This document shows, one piece after another, positions 54,201 to 62,631 of a stretch of DNA of 64,000 bases; the first letter of the stretch is position 1; each line of letters begins with the position of its first letter. The translations under genes and the position numbers were made by a program. The notes below the pieces were generated by a model, which was given only the letters and a program-made list of their open reading frames with translations, did not search any database and was not told the origin of the DNA. This DNA comes from Motacilla alba alba (lineage: Eukaryota > Chordata > Aves > Passeriformes > Motacillidae), in contig NC_052017.1 of assembly GCF_015832195.1 (NCBI RefSeq), positions 78,183,801 to 78,247,800 on the forward strand, read 5' to 3'.

Positions 54201-57200
54201 GTGGGGTTCAGCCATAATCTTTTTTAGTTTCCTTGCAAAAAGTAAAAAACAATAATGATATGACTAGCCCAAAACCCAGGGGAAGCTGAACCTTGGCTAA
54301 AACTGTGAAATGAGAACATCTCCCGCAAGGACTTTATGCATGGATCATTAAGTTATATCCACTGCTAGGCAGCCTGAACGACACACGGACTACCAAACTT
54401 TCCATTTACAAAAGACTGTTGCATTTTCCCATAGCTTACTTTGTATTCACCCTGCTGGTGTAAGAGAAGTAAAAAGCAAAGTTAATACCCAAGAGAGTAC
54501 AGTAATTATTTTATGCAATAATGTAATTTTCTCTGAATGTGAGAACAGAAAATAGAATTTCTAATTCTGAAAGACAAAGCTGCTTCAATTTAGAATAAAC
54601 CTGGAAAATATCAACCTCTGATAACATGAGGCTGCAATGATGCAATTCTTCGCAATTTTTCACAAAGGCACTTCCTATTGAGCCCAAGAGGGGCTATGCT
54701 GCAAGAGCTGTATTTAAAGGTTTTGAGGAAATCCAGAATTGCTGAGGGACCTCTTAAGACCATATAGTCCAATCTCAAACAGGGTCAGCCAGAGCAGTTT
54801 TTCCCAGACTGGGTCAAGCTGGGTTTTGATTACAAAGGACCTTCCTGGAATTATGCATATAATGAGAATCTTCAGAATCACAAAAACTTTAAAATACGTC
54901 AATGATGATCTTCAGAAACATGGAATATTTAAAACATAGAAAACTAAAAAAGCTAACACAAATTCCTCCTACTTCATTTGTTAGCAAGGATGGAGGCACT
55001 AACATGCAAAATGATCCCTTTACTCTTTTGCTGATTTCTTTGTTATCATGTTGCCTAAAGAACAACCAGGTAACATAAATATTTCTGTTATTAGGGTTAC
55101 CTGCTTTACTGCTAACCTCATAAAATCTGCAATTAATTTAGCTTCAGAGATTCTTCTCATAAAGGTCTATCAGTCTAAGACCCTGGGTCTTTGCATTCAT
55201 TCTACTAATAGGACATTTTCTTTTGACAAACAGGACATACTTAGTAAATTTGGACCATTTCCTCTCTTCCTATTATTTATTACCTATTGCTCCTCTAAAT
55301 TGCCATTTACCTATTCAGCAAATGCTTTTTTACAAAAGAGAATGTGTACAAAATGACCCCATACATCAACCCACAAAGTGACTTCTGAAACAGCAAATTT
55401 TACAAGTCAATGCAAAACATGCAGGTTTTCTTTGAATAGCAAGCTGGGACTTGAAGACACAAGTTCTTTAGACACGTGCACCTGCTGGTCAGTCTCACCA
55501 TTTTACTTTTGACGAGCTCTTCAATTGCACTGACGAGTTCTGCAGCACTGGGTGTCTCGGAGCTTGTTGGCCGCACCAACAATCGAGAAGATGTCTGTGC
55601 AATGACACAAAGGAAGGAGAATCACAGTTAGCCTGGTTCTTGCTCCATGATCAAGAGACTTCCTTCACTTGTCTGTCAGACAAAGGTACCTGACATGCAC
55701 TGTCAGTGTCATAAAACACTAAGATCATCCCTTCCAACCTGAGCAGCTGGAGTTGGAAGTTTCAAGTAAACCCCATAGAAGTTAAATGCTGGGATAAAAA
55801 TTCCTGTTCCTACATGCAATAGAAGTCGAGGAAATATAATTGCTGATAATTCCTGGCAAATAGCTATGAAAATTGCCTGAGCTGACCCAATGGACAACAG
55901 TTTGTTAACCTGTTTTGTTGCTGCTTAAACAAAGCAACAACTGAAGAACACTAAAAGAAATCAAGAAGACTTGAAATAAAGGAGGAAGCATTATTATGTT
56001 AAGAAAATATACATCACTAACTCAGGGGCTTCTACTTTTCTAAAAGAGCTGGAGTATATCGCCCAGATTCAGATGGGAAATTGAGCTCACCATTCCTTGT
56101 GCCATCCATTTTTCCCAATGGTATGTGTAGAGCACAGAAGATCTCTGGCCTCATAAGCTATAAAATGCCAGTTTATAGATACAACTGAAGGTAAAAGGTG
56201 TTCACAGTAAAGGATTCTTTAAAGGGAGAAGGCCATTAAATTCAGCCTCAGTAATTTGCAAACAGAGTTGTTTGCATATTACATTTATCATTTAGTAACT
56301 GGAAAGTGAAAACAGGGTGTAATATGAACTGTACTTCATATTACAAACAGCACAGTGAGCATCATGCAGCACAGGGCAAGCTGTCCTGCAAACCTTTCCA
56401 ACAAACCAGACAAAGAAACGGCACAAATAATGACTCAACACAAGAGGTTCTGTTCAAATCAAGCATGGGCGTAGCAAGACTCCCCATAAGTAAGCACAAA
56501 AAAAAAAAAATACACAGATTTTAGGTAGTTTGCCTTGTATTTGCCTTATTTGGAAAGGAAAACATGGGCTGGGTAAGCAAAGGAAATACAGATAACTTTA
56601 AACGGAAAGATATGGGAACTGAGCCAAAGCAGAGACAGAACACAAGTCAACATAATGCTGCATCAGAATTTACAAAAAGAGAAAACAAAAAGCGAAAATA
56701 ATTAGTTTCATATTAACACAGCTGATCTTGAAACTTTTAATACTGCTTATCCAAAAATTAAATGCAAACAACTTTTAAACTGCCACCAATTGCAAATTCA
56801 TGACGTGCGCAATGATTCTGCTGAATGAAAGAATGCATATAGTGTGCAGATGAGCTCTTAGGGGAGAAAATGGTTGTGTTATTTAGTGCTATTGGACAAA
56901 TCAGCATGGCCTAACACATGACGTTTGCATGCACAACAAAAACTGAGCAATCCCACAAGCTGGCCTGTCTTTTAGGCAATTTACATGCTCCTGACATCTG
57001 ACTGTTGACCAGGTTTTCCACAGCTGTGCCTGCATGTGTGTTTCCACTTCGGGTGCAGAGTTCAGCTTAGTCTTAAAAAACACTGTCAGTGTTGAAATCA
57101 GGTTCTGGTTATGGTCTCTTTTATTGCTCTGTTGGAGTATGTAGGATGTGAAGTAAAACTTCAGAACTGTGATTTCCAGTGCTTGTGGTAATATCACATA

Positions 57201-60200
57201 TAGTCTGAAAAAGAAGGAGCTGCACAGATAAAACTCCTTGCTGACTTTCCTGATGGTGTACTCTGGGAACAGAGCACATCCCTTGCCCAGAAAAGAAGGA
57301 AAAGCTGGAGGGAGCAACTGAGCTCATGCAGGTATGAGATGCTGCTAGGAGCCCACAGCAGGCTGGGAAGGGAAGGAGAAACCCAGCTAACAGGGAGTTG
57401 CCAGCACTGAGCAGGATCTCTGCAGAGGAAGAACTGCTGGCAGGGAGGCAGAGATGAACGCCAAGTCTCTGAGGTCACAGAAAGGAGGAGACATTCCTTG
57501 AGATCCGGAGTAGCTGAGAAACCCAAGAAACCACCCAGCAGGGCAGGAATGTGAAGGAGGACTCCACCCAGAAGACAGACAACTGGGAACTTGTTTACAA
57601 GCCTTCTATTAATCAGTAACTCTATCACGAGAGCCAACTACCTTCTCCTCAGTAAAACTTTGCTCTGGCTTCTCACTTCTGTGTTCAAACAAAGCATTTA
57701 CTTTAGATGCTAGGAGTTGTTGGTGTGTGGACTTCAGGGAGGCACACACAGCCTCCCAGGATGCCCCATGAGGGGAGCTTTTGCCTCCCACCATGAAGGA
57801 TAAATATTGCATAATAACAACACATTGCAGAAGAATCACTATTTGCATGCTTTGAAAAATTATGGTATAATATTAACTTTACCGAGTTTTAACTTCTCTG
57901 AAGTCTTCTCTAAATGTAGTTTCACCTACTTTAAAAACTGTCCCAAAATGCATTAACTGATGTGGGCGCATGTTAACCTTTTAAGAAGTTGTGCTGGTTT
58001 TGGCTGGGGTAGACTTAATTTTCTTCACGGTGGCTGGTATGGGGCAGCATTTTGGATTTGTGCTAGAAAAGTGTTGATAACATGGAGATGTTTTTGTTAT
58101 TGCTGAGCAGGGCTCACACAGAGCCAAGGCCTTTTCTGCTGTTTTTGTACTGCCCCGCTGGTGAGGAAGCTGGGGGTGCTTGGGAGGAGACACCAAGGTG
58201 TCTCACCAGAACAGGTGACCCAAACTGAGCAAAGGGATATTCCAGACTATGTGAATTCATGCTCAGTGTATAAAGTGGAAGGAAGGAGAAGGAAGGGGGG
58301 GACATTTAGAGTGATGGCATTTGTCTTCCCAAGTCACCGTTACACCTGATGGGGGGCTGCTCTCCTGGAGATAGCTGAACACCTGCCTGACCATGGAAAG
58401 CAGTGAATTAATTCATTGTTTAGCTTTGCTTGTGTGCATGGCTTTTGCTTAATCTCAATCCACATGTTTTCTGTCTTTTACTTGACCCATTCTCTCCCTG
58501 ATCCCAGTGGCAGGGGAGTATGCTAGCAGCTGGATGGTACTTGGTGGCTTGCTGGGTTTGAACCACAACAGCAGTGAAAATAAAATTTACTGGAGATGGA
58601 AAGCTACTTAAAGAGTCTTTCACTACTGTGGTACAGGTCTGACTTTGCACCAGAAATACAGAAGTACAGACACTAGCTTACAAGCATATCCCTTCACATA
58701 AGTGTTCTTGCTATGTAAAGAAGTCTATAATGAAATTAATTTTTCTGTGGAGAACTTTTTATAATATTTGTATATCAGTTGTTTACTGTCACTGAAGGAA
58801 CACGCAAATATGTCAGCTTATCAGCAAGCACTTAAACATATTTTCACCAACATAATTTTCATCTTATTTCTAAATCTAAAACTGAGATTGTTCTAGCAGG
58901 AAAACATTCTCTCAGCTCTGAAGGCTGGCCTATTTTTGCTTGTTCTGTTTCAGGAATATTTCCCAATATATTAATTCTTCAATTTGAATGTTACACTTGG
59001 TCAATTCAGAAGACACGTAGGAATTGAATACCCACAGAGTATAAGAACCAGCCATATTGACCCTACAAACAACAGCTTCAGGAATGAGTGAGATTCCCAC
59101 TGAAAGGCAGTGTTTTTAAAAGAAAAAAATAAAAAAAGAGAAAATAAATAAGATCCACTAAAGTTATGAATAACATCTGCACCACTGAGAACACACAGCA
59201 AGTAATCTTTAAATTCATTAACAATATTCAGTGCTGCAGATTACAATTTTACAAAATTAAAAATTTTAAGGAGCAAAATGGCAAGAAAACAATGTGCATA
59301 TTTGCTGCACAAGTCCAGATTTTAAACACCTCTATTTCCAGACTTGATCCTTGTCCCTTAAATGTCTGATCCAGGTTCAAAATTGAAATAAACTCTCTCA
59401 GTGTATGATCATCATAACATTAAAGAAAAACAGATCATATGCAAGTAAGATTTGCATCATGCAGTTACTACCTACATCCAAAGTTTTATTACCGGTGCGA
59501 AATTTTTACCATCAATTTTTATGTGCCTTTGTTTGTGAAAAACAGATGGATTATGTGCTGGTTTTGGCTGGCACATCACGGTAGCTGGTATGGGGCCATG
59601 TTTTGGATTTGTGCTGGAAGCAGTGTTGATATCTCAGAGTTGTTTTAGCTATTGCTGAGCAGAGTTCATACAGCACAAGCCCTTTTTTGTTTCTCACCCC
59701 ACCTCACCAGCAATGAGAATGGGGGGGCACAAAGAGTTGGGAGGGGACAGTCAGGACAGCTGACCCCAACTGACCACAGGGATATTCCAGACCATATGGC
59801 ATCATCCTCAGCATATAAAGCTGGGGGAAAGAAAAAGGAAGGGGGGGGACATTTGGAACAATTGCATTTATCTTCCCGAGTCACTGCTACACGTGATGGA
59901 GCCCTGCTCCCCAGGGGATGGCTGAACACCTGCCTGTCTATGGGAACTAGTGAATGAATTCCTTGTTCTGCCTTGCTTGTGTGCATGGCTTTTGCTTTAC
60001 CTATTAAACTCTCTTTAGCTCAACCCAAGAGTTTTTCCACTCTTTCCCTTCTGATTCTCCCAGGGACAGTGGAACAGTGACTGTGTGTGGCTTAGATGCT
60101 GGCTGGGGTTAAACCATGACAATTATTACCCTTATTTGGTAATTCCTTTCTCTTAGGCATGCCCCCCCTTCCCTCCCCCTGCTCCCCCCCAAAAAAACCC

Positions 60201-62631
60201 AACAAAAACCAAGAAAAACAAAAGGTAAGATTATAAAACAATTAGACTCTAATCATTAAATATGGCATCAGCCAAAGTGATGTAAATCATCCTGTGAGCA
60301 CACAAAGCAGCTCATTTCCCCATTTAAAGTGCTAGCAGAAAAATTTCTACACTTGTGCTTTTAAAATAGAGAAGGTTTTATTCATGCTCTCATCATAGGA
60401 CACCCTTTTAAAGTTGTCTAGAGGGCAAAAGTGATTACTTCTGTCTACCATGAAGCTGTATTATGTACATTTTTGAGACCTTTGGAAACAGAAGAAAAAT
60501 TTGTGCAAACAGAGGTTATCTCACGTGACGCCTCCCCCACGTCCTGCTCCTACCTTGTCATCCTGCGAGTCGGGCTGGAGAAGACTGTGCTGCTGAATTG
60601 CCATGGGCGGAGGAAGCGGCACAGCATCTGCTCCCTCTTCGCCTTCCTCCTCTCCGCAGCTCTGCATGCCTGAAGAGGATGACTTGGAGAGAGTGCCACT
60701 GCTCAGCCCCTCGTTCCGACCCCTCTGTAAATAACATCAAGATGTTCAAGCTCTGTTATCTCAGCAGCATGCAGCTTGTTATCACATGTTCATTTTAAGA
60801 CTATCCTGTAGTTTCAGCTCTCTCCCAACAAGTAAAGATGCTCCGACAAACACTCTTAACCGAGGGGGAAAATGCAGATGCCAAAGACAGTTTTCAACGT
60901 CTGGTAAAAGCAAAAGAATTCAAATACTAAGAAAAAGACATTCAGCTGAAATTTACGACAGGAAAGTGTTATGAAAGCCATGCTTGCTTTCCAAGTTCAG
61001 TTCTACAAAGAGAAATCTGTATCTCTCTGAAATATGTATCTTGCTCTGTATCACAGCAAGACTTTTGGAGGACATGAAAAACCCCTATTACAACATGAAG
61101 TATTTAATCAATCATCCTTTCTGTCCCTTACAAGGAACTCTGATTTCAAGTACCCAAAGTTTAATGTACTGTTCTCACAGAATAATTTATCTACCTTCAC
61201 AGGAAGACAGCAGCATAGATGGTTACTTTTTTTTTCCTGACTTTAGGGCACTGGCCTTAAATTTATCCCTTCACTCACAGAACTGCAGAATAACAGATAC
61301 TGCCAAAACGATGATACAACTACAGCACAGAGGGCCTCTTTCTACAGCCTGACATTCAAGGTCAGAGGCCAGTATTCATTCCTAACCAGTATCTCTAAAT
61401 TCATCATGCTGCCAAGTCTTCTGTCTTCCCTTTCCCTACACTTACTGTGGATCTTCACTAGTGTTCCAAGTGTGTGGAAAAATATGTTGGGAGGAAGAAA
61501 AAAAAAAAGCAGCAATAAATAAAAAATTGGGCAACTGAGACCACTTTTCTGGATGGTTAAGTACCAAAACCAATAGTCAGAGTCAATCTAATAAAAGGGA
61601 ATAACATGCACCCAGCTGTGCCCTTGGAAGCAGTAACATCACATTCATTTCAGCCTGAACCATAGGTTTGTAACAAAGAATTTGGCTCTTGTCTGCATCT
61701 AACTGGAGGCCAGCTTTGTTCATACAAGAGTTCCAGACTTCGAATGAGAGGGAGATGTTTGTGGGAAGAAGGGAAGCCCTCAGCCCACATCCTTGGTGGT
61801 AAAACAGTTCACAATTTCCTTCTCTCCAATGAAAACTGCCATGCATATTATTTGACTAGTGGTAACTGGCCTGCATAGTAGAGCAAATAATTTTTCTGTG
61901 CTCTGACTCTTATGCAAGGTGCAATTAGAGCTTTAAGCAGTTAAGCAGCTCTCTCTACACTTTCCCTGATCCATCAACAAGAAAAGCAATGGAAATACAG
62001 AATTACCTGACTATTCCCAGACTTTGAAGCACCTTTACTCACAAAGCCACTTTCCTAACTATCCTAAGAGACTAAAGCCAAAAGACAACTTTTTATTTTC
62101 CAGTTTCTCTTTTTAAATTCTAGACGCTTCCCAGAGCTTCACTAACACTCTCAGAGGGCACAAACTGTCCCTGGCACAGGACTGGCACAGAGTACAGGGA
62201 TTCAGGATGAGCACAGGGCACCTAACACTTTGCTCCTGACTACTGGACAGTCACGTGAGGAGACAACCTTCACATGACAACATTTAGTTCCTTGAAAAAC
62301 ATACACACAAGTCTCAGGAAGTTGCCTTGAGCACTTACCTCTTCAACAGTTTCATCTTGTGGGGTCGCTGCACTGTCGTCTGAATCCTTCTGAGAGCCTG
62401 CATCGGCGCTCTTGCGCACCTCTCTGCTTTTCTTATGCTTGTGGGCCAGTTTTTTGACGTGCCCGTCTGCTTTCCCACTGCTCAGGCGCCTCACAGGGCT
62501 GGTGAGCCATTTCCTCAAGGTGTTGCCAGGGCGCTTGGGGCCCGGGGAGCTTTGAGCACCGATCATGTGGGGCTGAAGTGACGTTACGGAAGCGGGAGGA
62601 CTGGCATCATTGCTGGACACCGAAAGGGAGT
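29729..62631 (-). CDS. TRIO: TRIO, 3' half of the gene (23 coding exons, natural C-terminus)
   Basis: TRIO is a large cytosolic scaffold that activates Rho-family GTPases. Its first DH-PH unit acts on Rac1/RhoG and its second on RhoA, and it steers axon growth, cell migration and the actin cytoskeleton. The window encodes the last 1,353 residues (numbered here from the first complete codon): basic linker 1-236, DH2 about 237-415, PH2 about 425-540, Gly/Ser/Pro linker 545-800, SH3 about 808-870, Lys-rich linker 884-939, Ig domain about 940-1033, kinase about 1049-1310, C-tail ending SRLLPRV. Every exon is bounded by AG and GT and all junction phases agree. The sequence matches TRIO rather than its paralogue KALRN in the long linker and C-tail (comparison from memory). 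The 5' half lies beyond 64000. Introns not listed separately are short or show nothing notable. By human numbering these are probably the last 23 of 57 exons. Confidence 0.97.
30272..31802 (-). other. TRIO intron before the last exon
   Basis: This 1.5-kb intron has a T run at 30303-30316 on the plus strand. The donor GTGAGG and acceptor TTCTAG are normal. No repeat family or other gene is seen. Confidence 0.8.
31803..31941 (-). CDS. TRIO: TRIO exon: kinase hinge to catalytic loop
   Basis: This exon has 139 nt, from the hinge residues [19 protein letters not shown] to the catalytic loop AHLDLK. It ends exactly before the PEN of HLDLKPEN, whose Asp is residue 1171. Leu replaces the usual Arg of HRD, as in the DAPK/MLCK-related group. 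The acceptor is TTCTAACAG and the donor is GTGAGGTG. Confidence 0.96.
32381..32581 (-). CDS. TRIO: TRIO exon: kinase N-lobe
   Basis: This exon has 201 nt, from [19 protein letters not shown] to TNYILVLE plus two bases of Met. It includes the glycine-loop end and the ATP-anchoring Lys in [10 protein letters not shown] (residue 1081 of the segment), then the helix-C region [19 protein letters not shown]. The acceptor is TGTTCCAG and the donor is GTGTGTGG. Confidence 0.96.
33204..33282 (-). CDS. TRIO: TRIO exon: Ig-kinase junction
   Basis: This exon has 79 nt, from [19 protein letters not shown] to SEVAELGR. It links the Ig domain to the kinase. The final ELGR starts the glycine-rich loop, which the next exon completes as LGRGRFSVV. 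The acceptor is GTTTAG and the donor is GTGCGTTT. Confidence 0.95.
33283..36514 (-). other. TRIO introns around the Ig exon
   Basis: Two introns (33283-34854 and 34977-36514) flank the second Ig exon. Apart from short A/T runs I see no repeat, RNA gene or additional exon. A minus-strand open frame at 36056-36370 has no TRIO similarity. Confidence 0.7.
34855..34976 (-). CDS. TRIO: TRIO exon: Ig domain, second half
   Basis: This exon has 122 nt, from [19 protein letters not shown] to SASLRVL. It contains the [13 protein letters not shown] motif with the second core Cys and Tyr of the Ig fold. The acceptor is GTTTCGCAG and the donor is GTAGGCC. Several CpG dinucleotides make it GC-richer than its flanks. 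Confidence 0.96.
36515..36677 (-). CDS. TRIO: TRIO exon: Ig domain, first half
   Basis: This exon has 163 nt, from [19 protein letters not shown] to GHHSISY. It encodes strands A-D of an intracellular I-set Ig domain. The first core Cys is in IVLRCKV and the Trp is in SVTWKG. The acceptor is TTTTTCCAG and the donor is GTAATTTG, with a split Ser at the end. Confidence 0.96.
37504..37531 (-). CDS. TRIO: TRIO 28-nt microexon (LLNPNYIYD)
   Basis: This microexon encodes LLNPNYIYD plus one base. It is flanked by TTTCCAG and GTAAGTTA and bridges the Lys-rich linker and the Ig domain. Its length is not a multiple of three, so skipping it would shift the frame ahead of the Ig and kinase domains. It was found by matching the known TRIO sequence and by phase. 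Confidence 0.93.
37709..37736. repeat. T-rich tract in TRIO intron
   Basis: A nearly pure T run on the plus strand with one C reads as poly-A on the TRIO sense strand. It is about 175 nt upstream of the 28-nt microexon, in the intron preceding it. Confidence 0.9.
37908..38046 (-). CDS. TRIO: TRIO exon: Lys-rich linker
   Basis: This exon has 139 nt, from [19 protein letters not shown] to NKVSVK, between the SH3 and Ig domains. It is highly charged, with nearly half its residues Lys, Arg or Glu. The acceptor is GTGTTCAG and the donor is GTAAGTG. Confidence 0.96.
38848..39095 (-). CDS. TRIO: TRIO exon: second SH3 domain
   Basis: This exon has 248 nt. After a Ser-rich lead it encodes [20 protein letters not shown], then [17 protein letters not shown] and [16 protein letters not shown]. 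These are a complete SH3 fold with the ALYDY-equivalent motif, acidic RT loop, Trp and PxxY-equivalent positions. The acceptor is TTGCAG and the donor is GTGAGTG, with a split Lys at the end. Confidence 0.96.
39096..43260 (-). other. TRIO intron before the SH3 exon (4.2 kb)
   Basis: This is the second longest complete intron in the window. It is AT-rich, with no identifiable mobile element. The first 117 nt on the sense strand (43260 down to 43144) remain open in the exon frame. A plus-strand open frame at 40234-40635 shows no recognisable domain. Confidence 0.7.
43261..44030 (-). CDS. TRIO: TRIO exon: long Gly/Ser/Pro-rich linker
   Basis: At 770 nt this is the longest internal exon here. 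It joins PH2 to the second SH3. It starts [10 protein letters not shown], passes through a Gly/Ser run coded by GC-rich triplets (about 43928-43999), a basic [13 protein letters not shown] segment, and repeated Ser-Pro sites such as PLNSP-like and [10 protein letters not shown], and ends [12 protein letters not shown] before GTAAGAG. It is predicted to be disordered and phosphorylatable (inference). Reading past the donor stays open to about 43144, adding roughly 39 residues, so an intron-retaining, kinase-less isoform is conceivable. Confidence 0.96.
44863..45040 (-). CDS. TRIO: TRIO exon: second PH domain, C-terminal part
   Basis: This exon has 178 nt, from [19 protein letters not shown] to NQRNFLN plus one base of the next codon. 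The acceptor is CATGAAG, with a pyrimidine tract just before it, and the donor is GTAAATTA. It includes the C-terminal helix [16 protein letters not shown] with the Trp typical of PH domains. Confidence 0.96.
45954..46145 (-). CDS. TRIO: TRIO exon: second PH domain, N-terminal part
   Basis: This exon has 192 nt (64 codons, phase 0), from [19 protein letters not shown] to FLFKNSIK. The acceptor is GTTTAG and the donor is GTAACTG. It encodes the first strands of PH2, including [16 protein letters not shown]2 of TRIO restrains and positions the RhoA-specific DH2 (family knowledge). Confidence 0.96.
46361..46440. repeat. (AAAC)n microsatellite with C11 run
   Basis: About six AAAC units are followed by an 11-base C run and CA-rich degenerate units, in the intron between the DH2 and PH2 exons. 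The plus and minus open frames through it are low-complexity. Confidence 0.9.
47081..47158 (-). CDS. TRIO: TRIO exon: end of DH2
   Basis: This exon has 78 nt (26 codons, phase 0), from [19 protein letters not shown] to GRLQGFD, with a CTTGAACAG acceptor and a GTAAGTTG donor. It is the last DH2 helix, and the [10 protein letters not shown] junction leads into the PH domain. Confidence 0.95.
47379..47429 (-). CDS. TRIO: TRIO exon: DH2 small exon
   Basis: This short exon has 51 nt (17 codons, phase 0) and encodes [17 protein letters not shown]. It continues the DH2 domain directly after the signature helix, with a TTTTTCAG acceptor and a GTACTTG donor. It was found from its match to the expected protein and its phase fit, since no open frame of useful length reveals it. 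Confidence 0.94.
48019..48111 (-). CDS. TRIO: TRIO exon: DH2 signature (CR3)
   Basis: This exon has 93 nt (31 codons, phase 0), from [19 protein letters not shown] to MKYQLLLK. It carries the DH-family signature [20 protein letters not shown], which is the GTPase-docking helix. The acceptor is CTCTCAG and the donor is GTAAAGTG. Confidence 0.97.
48206..48240. repeat. (AAAT/AAAC)n microsatellite
   Basis: AAAT and AAAC units in tandem lie about 95 bp upstream, in TRIO sense, of the DH2 signature exon. Confidence 0.85.
48754..48843 (-). CDS. TRIO: TRIO exon: DH2, [15 protein letters not shown] segment
   Basis: This exon has 90 nt (30 codons, phase 0 at both ends), from [11 protein letters not shown] to YIDTFFE, with a TTCCTCCAG acceptor and a GTAAGTTC donor. 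It forms a central DH2 helix pair. The Val in IVYC corresponds to Ala in the human protein as I recall it. Confidence 0.95.
49174..49243 (+). mobile_element. Short CR1 3'-end fragment
   Basis: AAGGTTCGACAAGATGACTC followed by CCTTTCCAACCTTACCCATT and CCATGATTCTG is the last roughly 70 bp of a CR1 element, in the intron and antisense to TRIO. Confidence 0.75.
50333..50402 (-). CDS. TRIO: TRIO exon: DH2, [10 protein letters not shown] segment
   Basis: This exon has 70 nt. Its start was chosen at the acceptor TTATGTTCAG because this restores [17 protein letters not shown] in frame with the upstream exon. A second AG lies 11 bases inside the exon (TTTTTAG before GAGAGTTG) and would shift the frame if used. 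The exon ends SLFVKH before GTAAGTAC. Confidence 0.93.
50801..50838. repeat. (TA)n microsatellite
   Basis: TA dinucleotides with an AAAA interruption and a CACA end, in the intron between two DH2 exons. Confidence 0.9.
50996..51099 (-). CDS. TRIO: TRIO exon: DH2 middle
   Basis: This exon has 104 nt, from [19 protein letters not shown] to IHQIYDWHR plus the first two bases of an Asp codon. The acceptor is TTGCAG and the donor is GTACGTA. It covers the loop and the [11 protein letters not shown] helix of the second DH domain. The split Asp is completed by the C at the start of the 50402 exon, giving the conserved [10 protein letters not shown]. Confidence 0.95.
51100..52480 (-). other. TRIO intron within DH2
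   Basis: A 1.4-kb intron whose short open frames show no known similarity. No repeat family recognised. Confidence 0.7.
52481..52547 (-). CDS. TRIO: TRIO exon: start of second DH domain (CR1 helix)
   Basis: This exon has 67 nt and encodes [19 protein letters not shown] and VVE. It is the first conserved helix of the second Dbl-homology domain, with the ETERDYV core in which the Glu normally contacts the GTPase switch region. The acceptor is CCACTGTAG and the donor GTATGATGG is weak. The start joins a split His codon from the upstream exon. Confidence 0.95.
53236..53384 (-). CDS. TRIO: TRIO exon: linker leading into DH2
   Basis: This exon has 149 nt, from [18 protein letters not shown] to SSSLKRR plus two bases of a His codon, with a CTTCTCAG acceptor and a GTAAGAC donor. 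It encodes a Ser-rich segment, an acidic PIDEMEERK motif and a basic LKRRH boundary directly before the DH2 domain. Confidence 0.95.
53385..55498 (-). other. TRIO intron before the DH2 linker exon
   Basis: A 2.1-kb intron containing one CR1 scrap (54749-54835). A minus-strand open frame near 53960 happens to contain RDFFLG, but it is out of order and is not an exon. Nothing else is seen. Confidence 0.7.
54749..54835 (-). mobile_element. CR1 fragment, minus orientation
   Basis: CCTCTTAAGACCATATAGTC followed by CAGGGTCAGCCAGAGCAGTT and GTCAAGCTGGGTTTTGA is the reverse complement of a CR1 internal 3' segment, diverged. It is sense with respect to TRIO. Confidence 0.7.
55499..55594 (-). CDS. TRIO: TRIO exon: helical linker before DH2
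   Basis: This exon has 96 nt (32 codons, phase 0 at both ends). The residues run from [19 protein letters not shown] to ELVKSKM, with a TTGCACAG acceptor and a GTGAGAC donor. It lies between the Ser-rich linker and the segment preceding the second DH domain, and its second half should be helical. Like the previous exon it can be skipped in frame. Confidence 0.95.
57990..58570 (+). mobile_element. Solo ERV LTR, plus orientation (antisense to TRIO)
   Basis: This 581-bp LTR starts TGTGCTGGTTTTGGCTGG and ends AACCACAACA. It has a TATAAAG box (58269-58275), but the later poly(A) region is degraded (no ATTAAA). The flanks GAAGT and GCAGT match at four of five bases, a decayed duplication at best. 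It is clearly related along its length to the 59554-60121 LTR but more diverged. No primer-binding site or internal retroviral gene follows. Confidence 0.87.
59554..60121 (+). mobile_element. Solo ERV LTR, plus orientation (antisense to TRIO)
   Basis: This 568-bp LTR starts TGTGCTGGTTTTGGCTGG and ends GGGTTAAACCATGACA. It has a TATAAAG box (59814-59820) and an ATTAAA poly(A) signal (60003-60008). It is flanked by ATTA on both sides (59550-59553 and 60122-60125). It is the same family as the neighbouring LTR, which I recall as abundant in songbirds. The open frames inside are not genes. Confidence 0.9.
60554..60724 (-). CDS. TRIO: TRIO exon: Ser-rich/acidic linker
   Basis: This exon has 171 nt (57 codons, phase 0 at both ends), from [19 protein letters not shown] to QPDSQDDK, with a TTTACAG acceptor and a GTAGGAG donor. 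It encodes a disordered linker with a Ser run, a Glu/Gly-rich block and a PLPPP motif that could serve as an SH3 ligand (inference). Because it is phase 0 on both sides it could be skipped without shifting the frame. Confidence 0.95.
60725..62338 (-). other. TRIO intron, nothing notable
   Basis: A 1.6-kb intron with normal GTAAGTG donor and TTTACAG acceptor. Short open frames have no similarity to known proteins. No repeat recognised. Confidence 0.7.
62339..62631 (-). CDS. TRIO: TRIO exon: linker after GEF1/SH3-1
   Basis: This exon has 293 nt. It starts with the last two bases of an Asp codon after a TTTTTTCCAG acceptor and ends TVEE before GTAAGTG. It encodes the linker between the first SH3 and the second GEF unit: a Ser/Pro-rich start, a [15 protein letters not shown] segment, then a strongly basic [17 protein letters not shown] stretch and an acidic end. 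The basic run looks like a nuclear-localisation or phosphoinositide-binding patch, which is inference. It is the most 5' exon in the window, and nothing exon-like lies between it and 64000. Confidence 0.95.

Larger units (their letters stand above)
55595..60553 (-). other. TRIO intron holding the two LTRs (5.0 kb)
   Basis: This is the longest complete intron here. Apart from the LTRs, the 983 bp between them (58571-59553) and the remainder show no retroviral or other coding sequence. A minus-strand open frame at 57194-57637 lacks any recognisable domain. A C-rich stretch lies at about 60161-60188. Confidence 0.8.

Noticed and set aside
57194..57637. 147-codon minus-strand open frame in a TRIO intron
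   Set aside because: No recognisable domain and no splice connection to TRIO. Its leucine/serine-rich composition reflects the purine-rich plus strand.
57990..60121. A short provirus with the two LTRs as its ends
   Set aside because: The outer flanks do not match, there is no primer-binding site after the left LTR, no retroviral coding sequence lies between, and the two LTRs differ too much.
29729..62631. KALRN (kalirin) as the gene identity
   Set aside because: KALRN shares the domain order, but the long PH2-SH3 linker, the linker before DH2 and the C-terminal SRLLPRV match TRIO as I know it.
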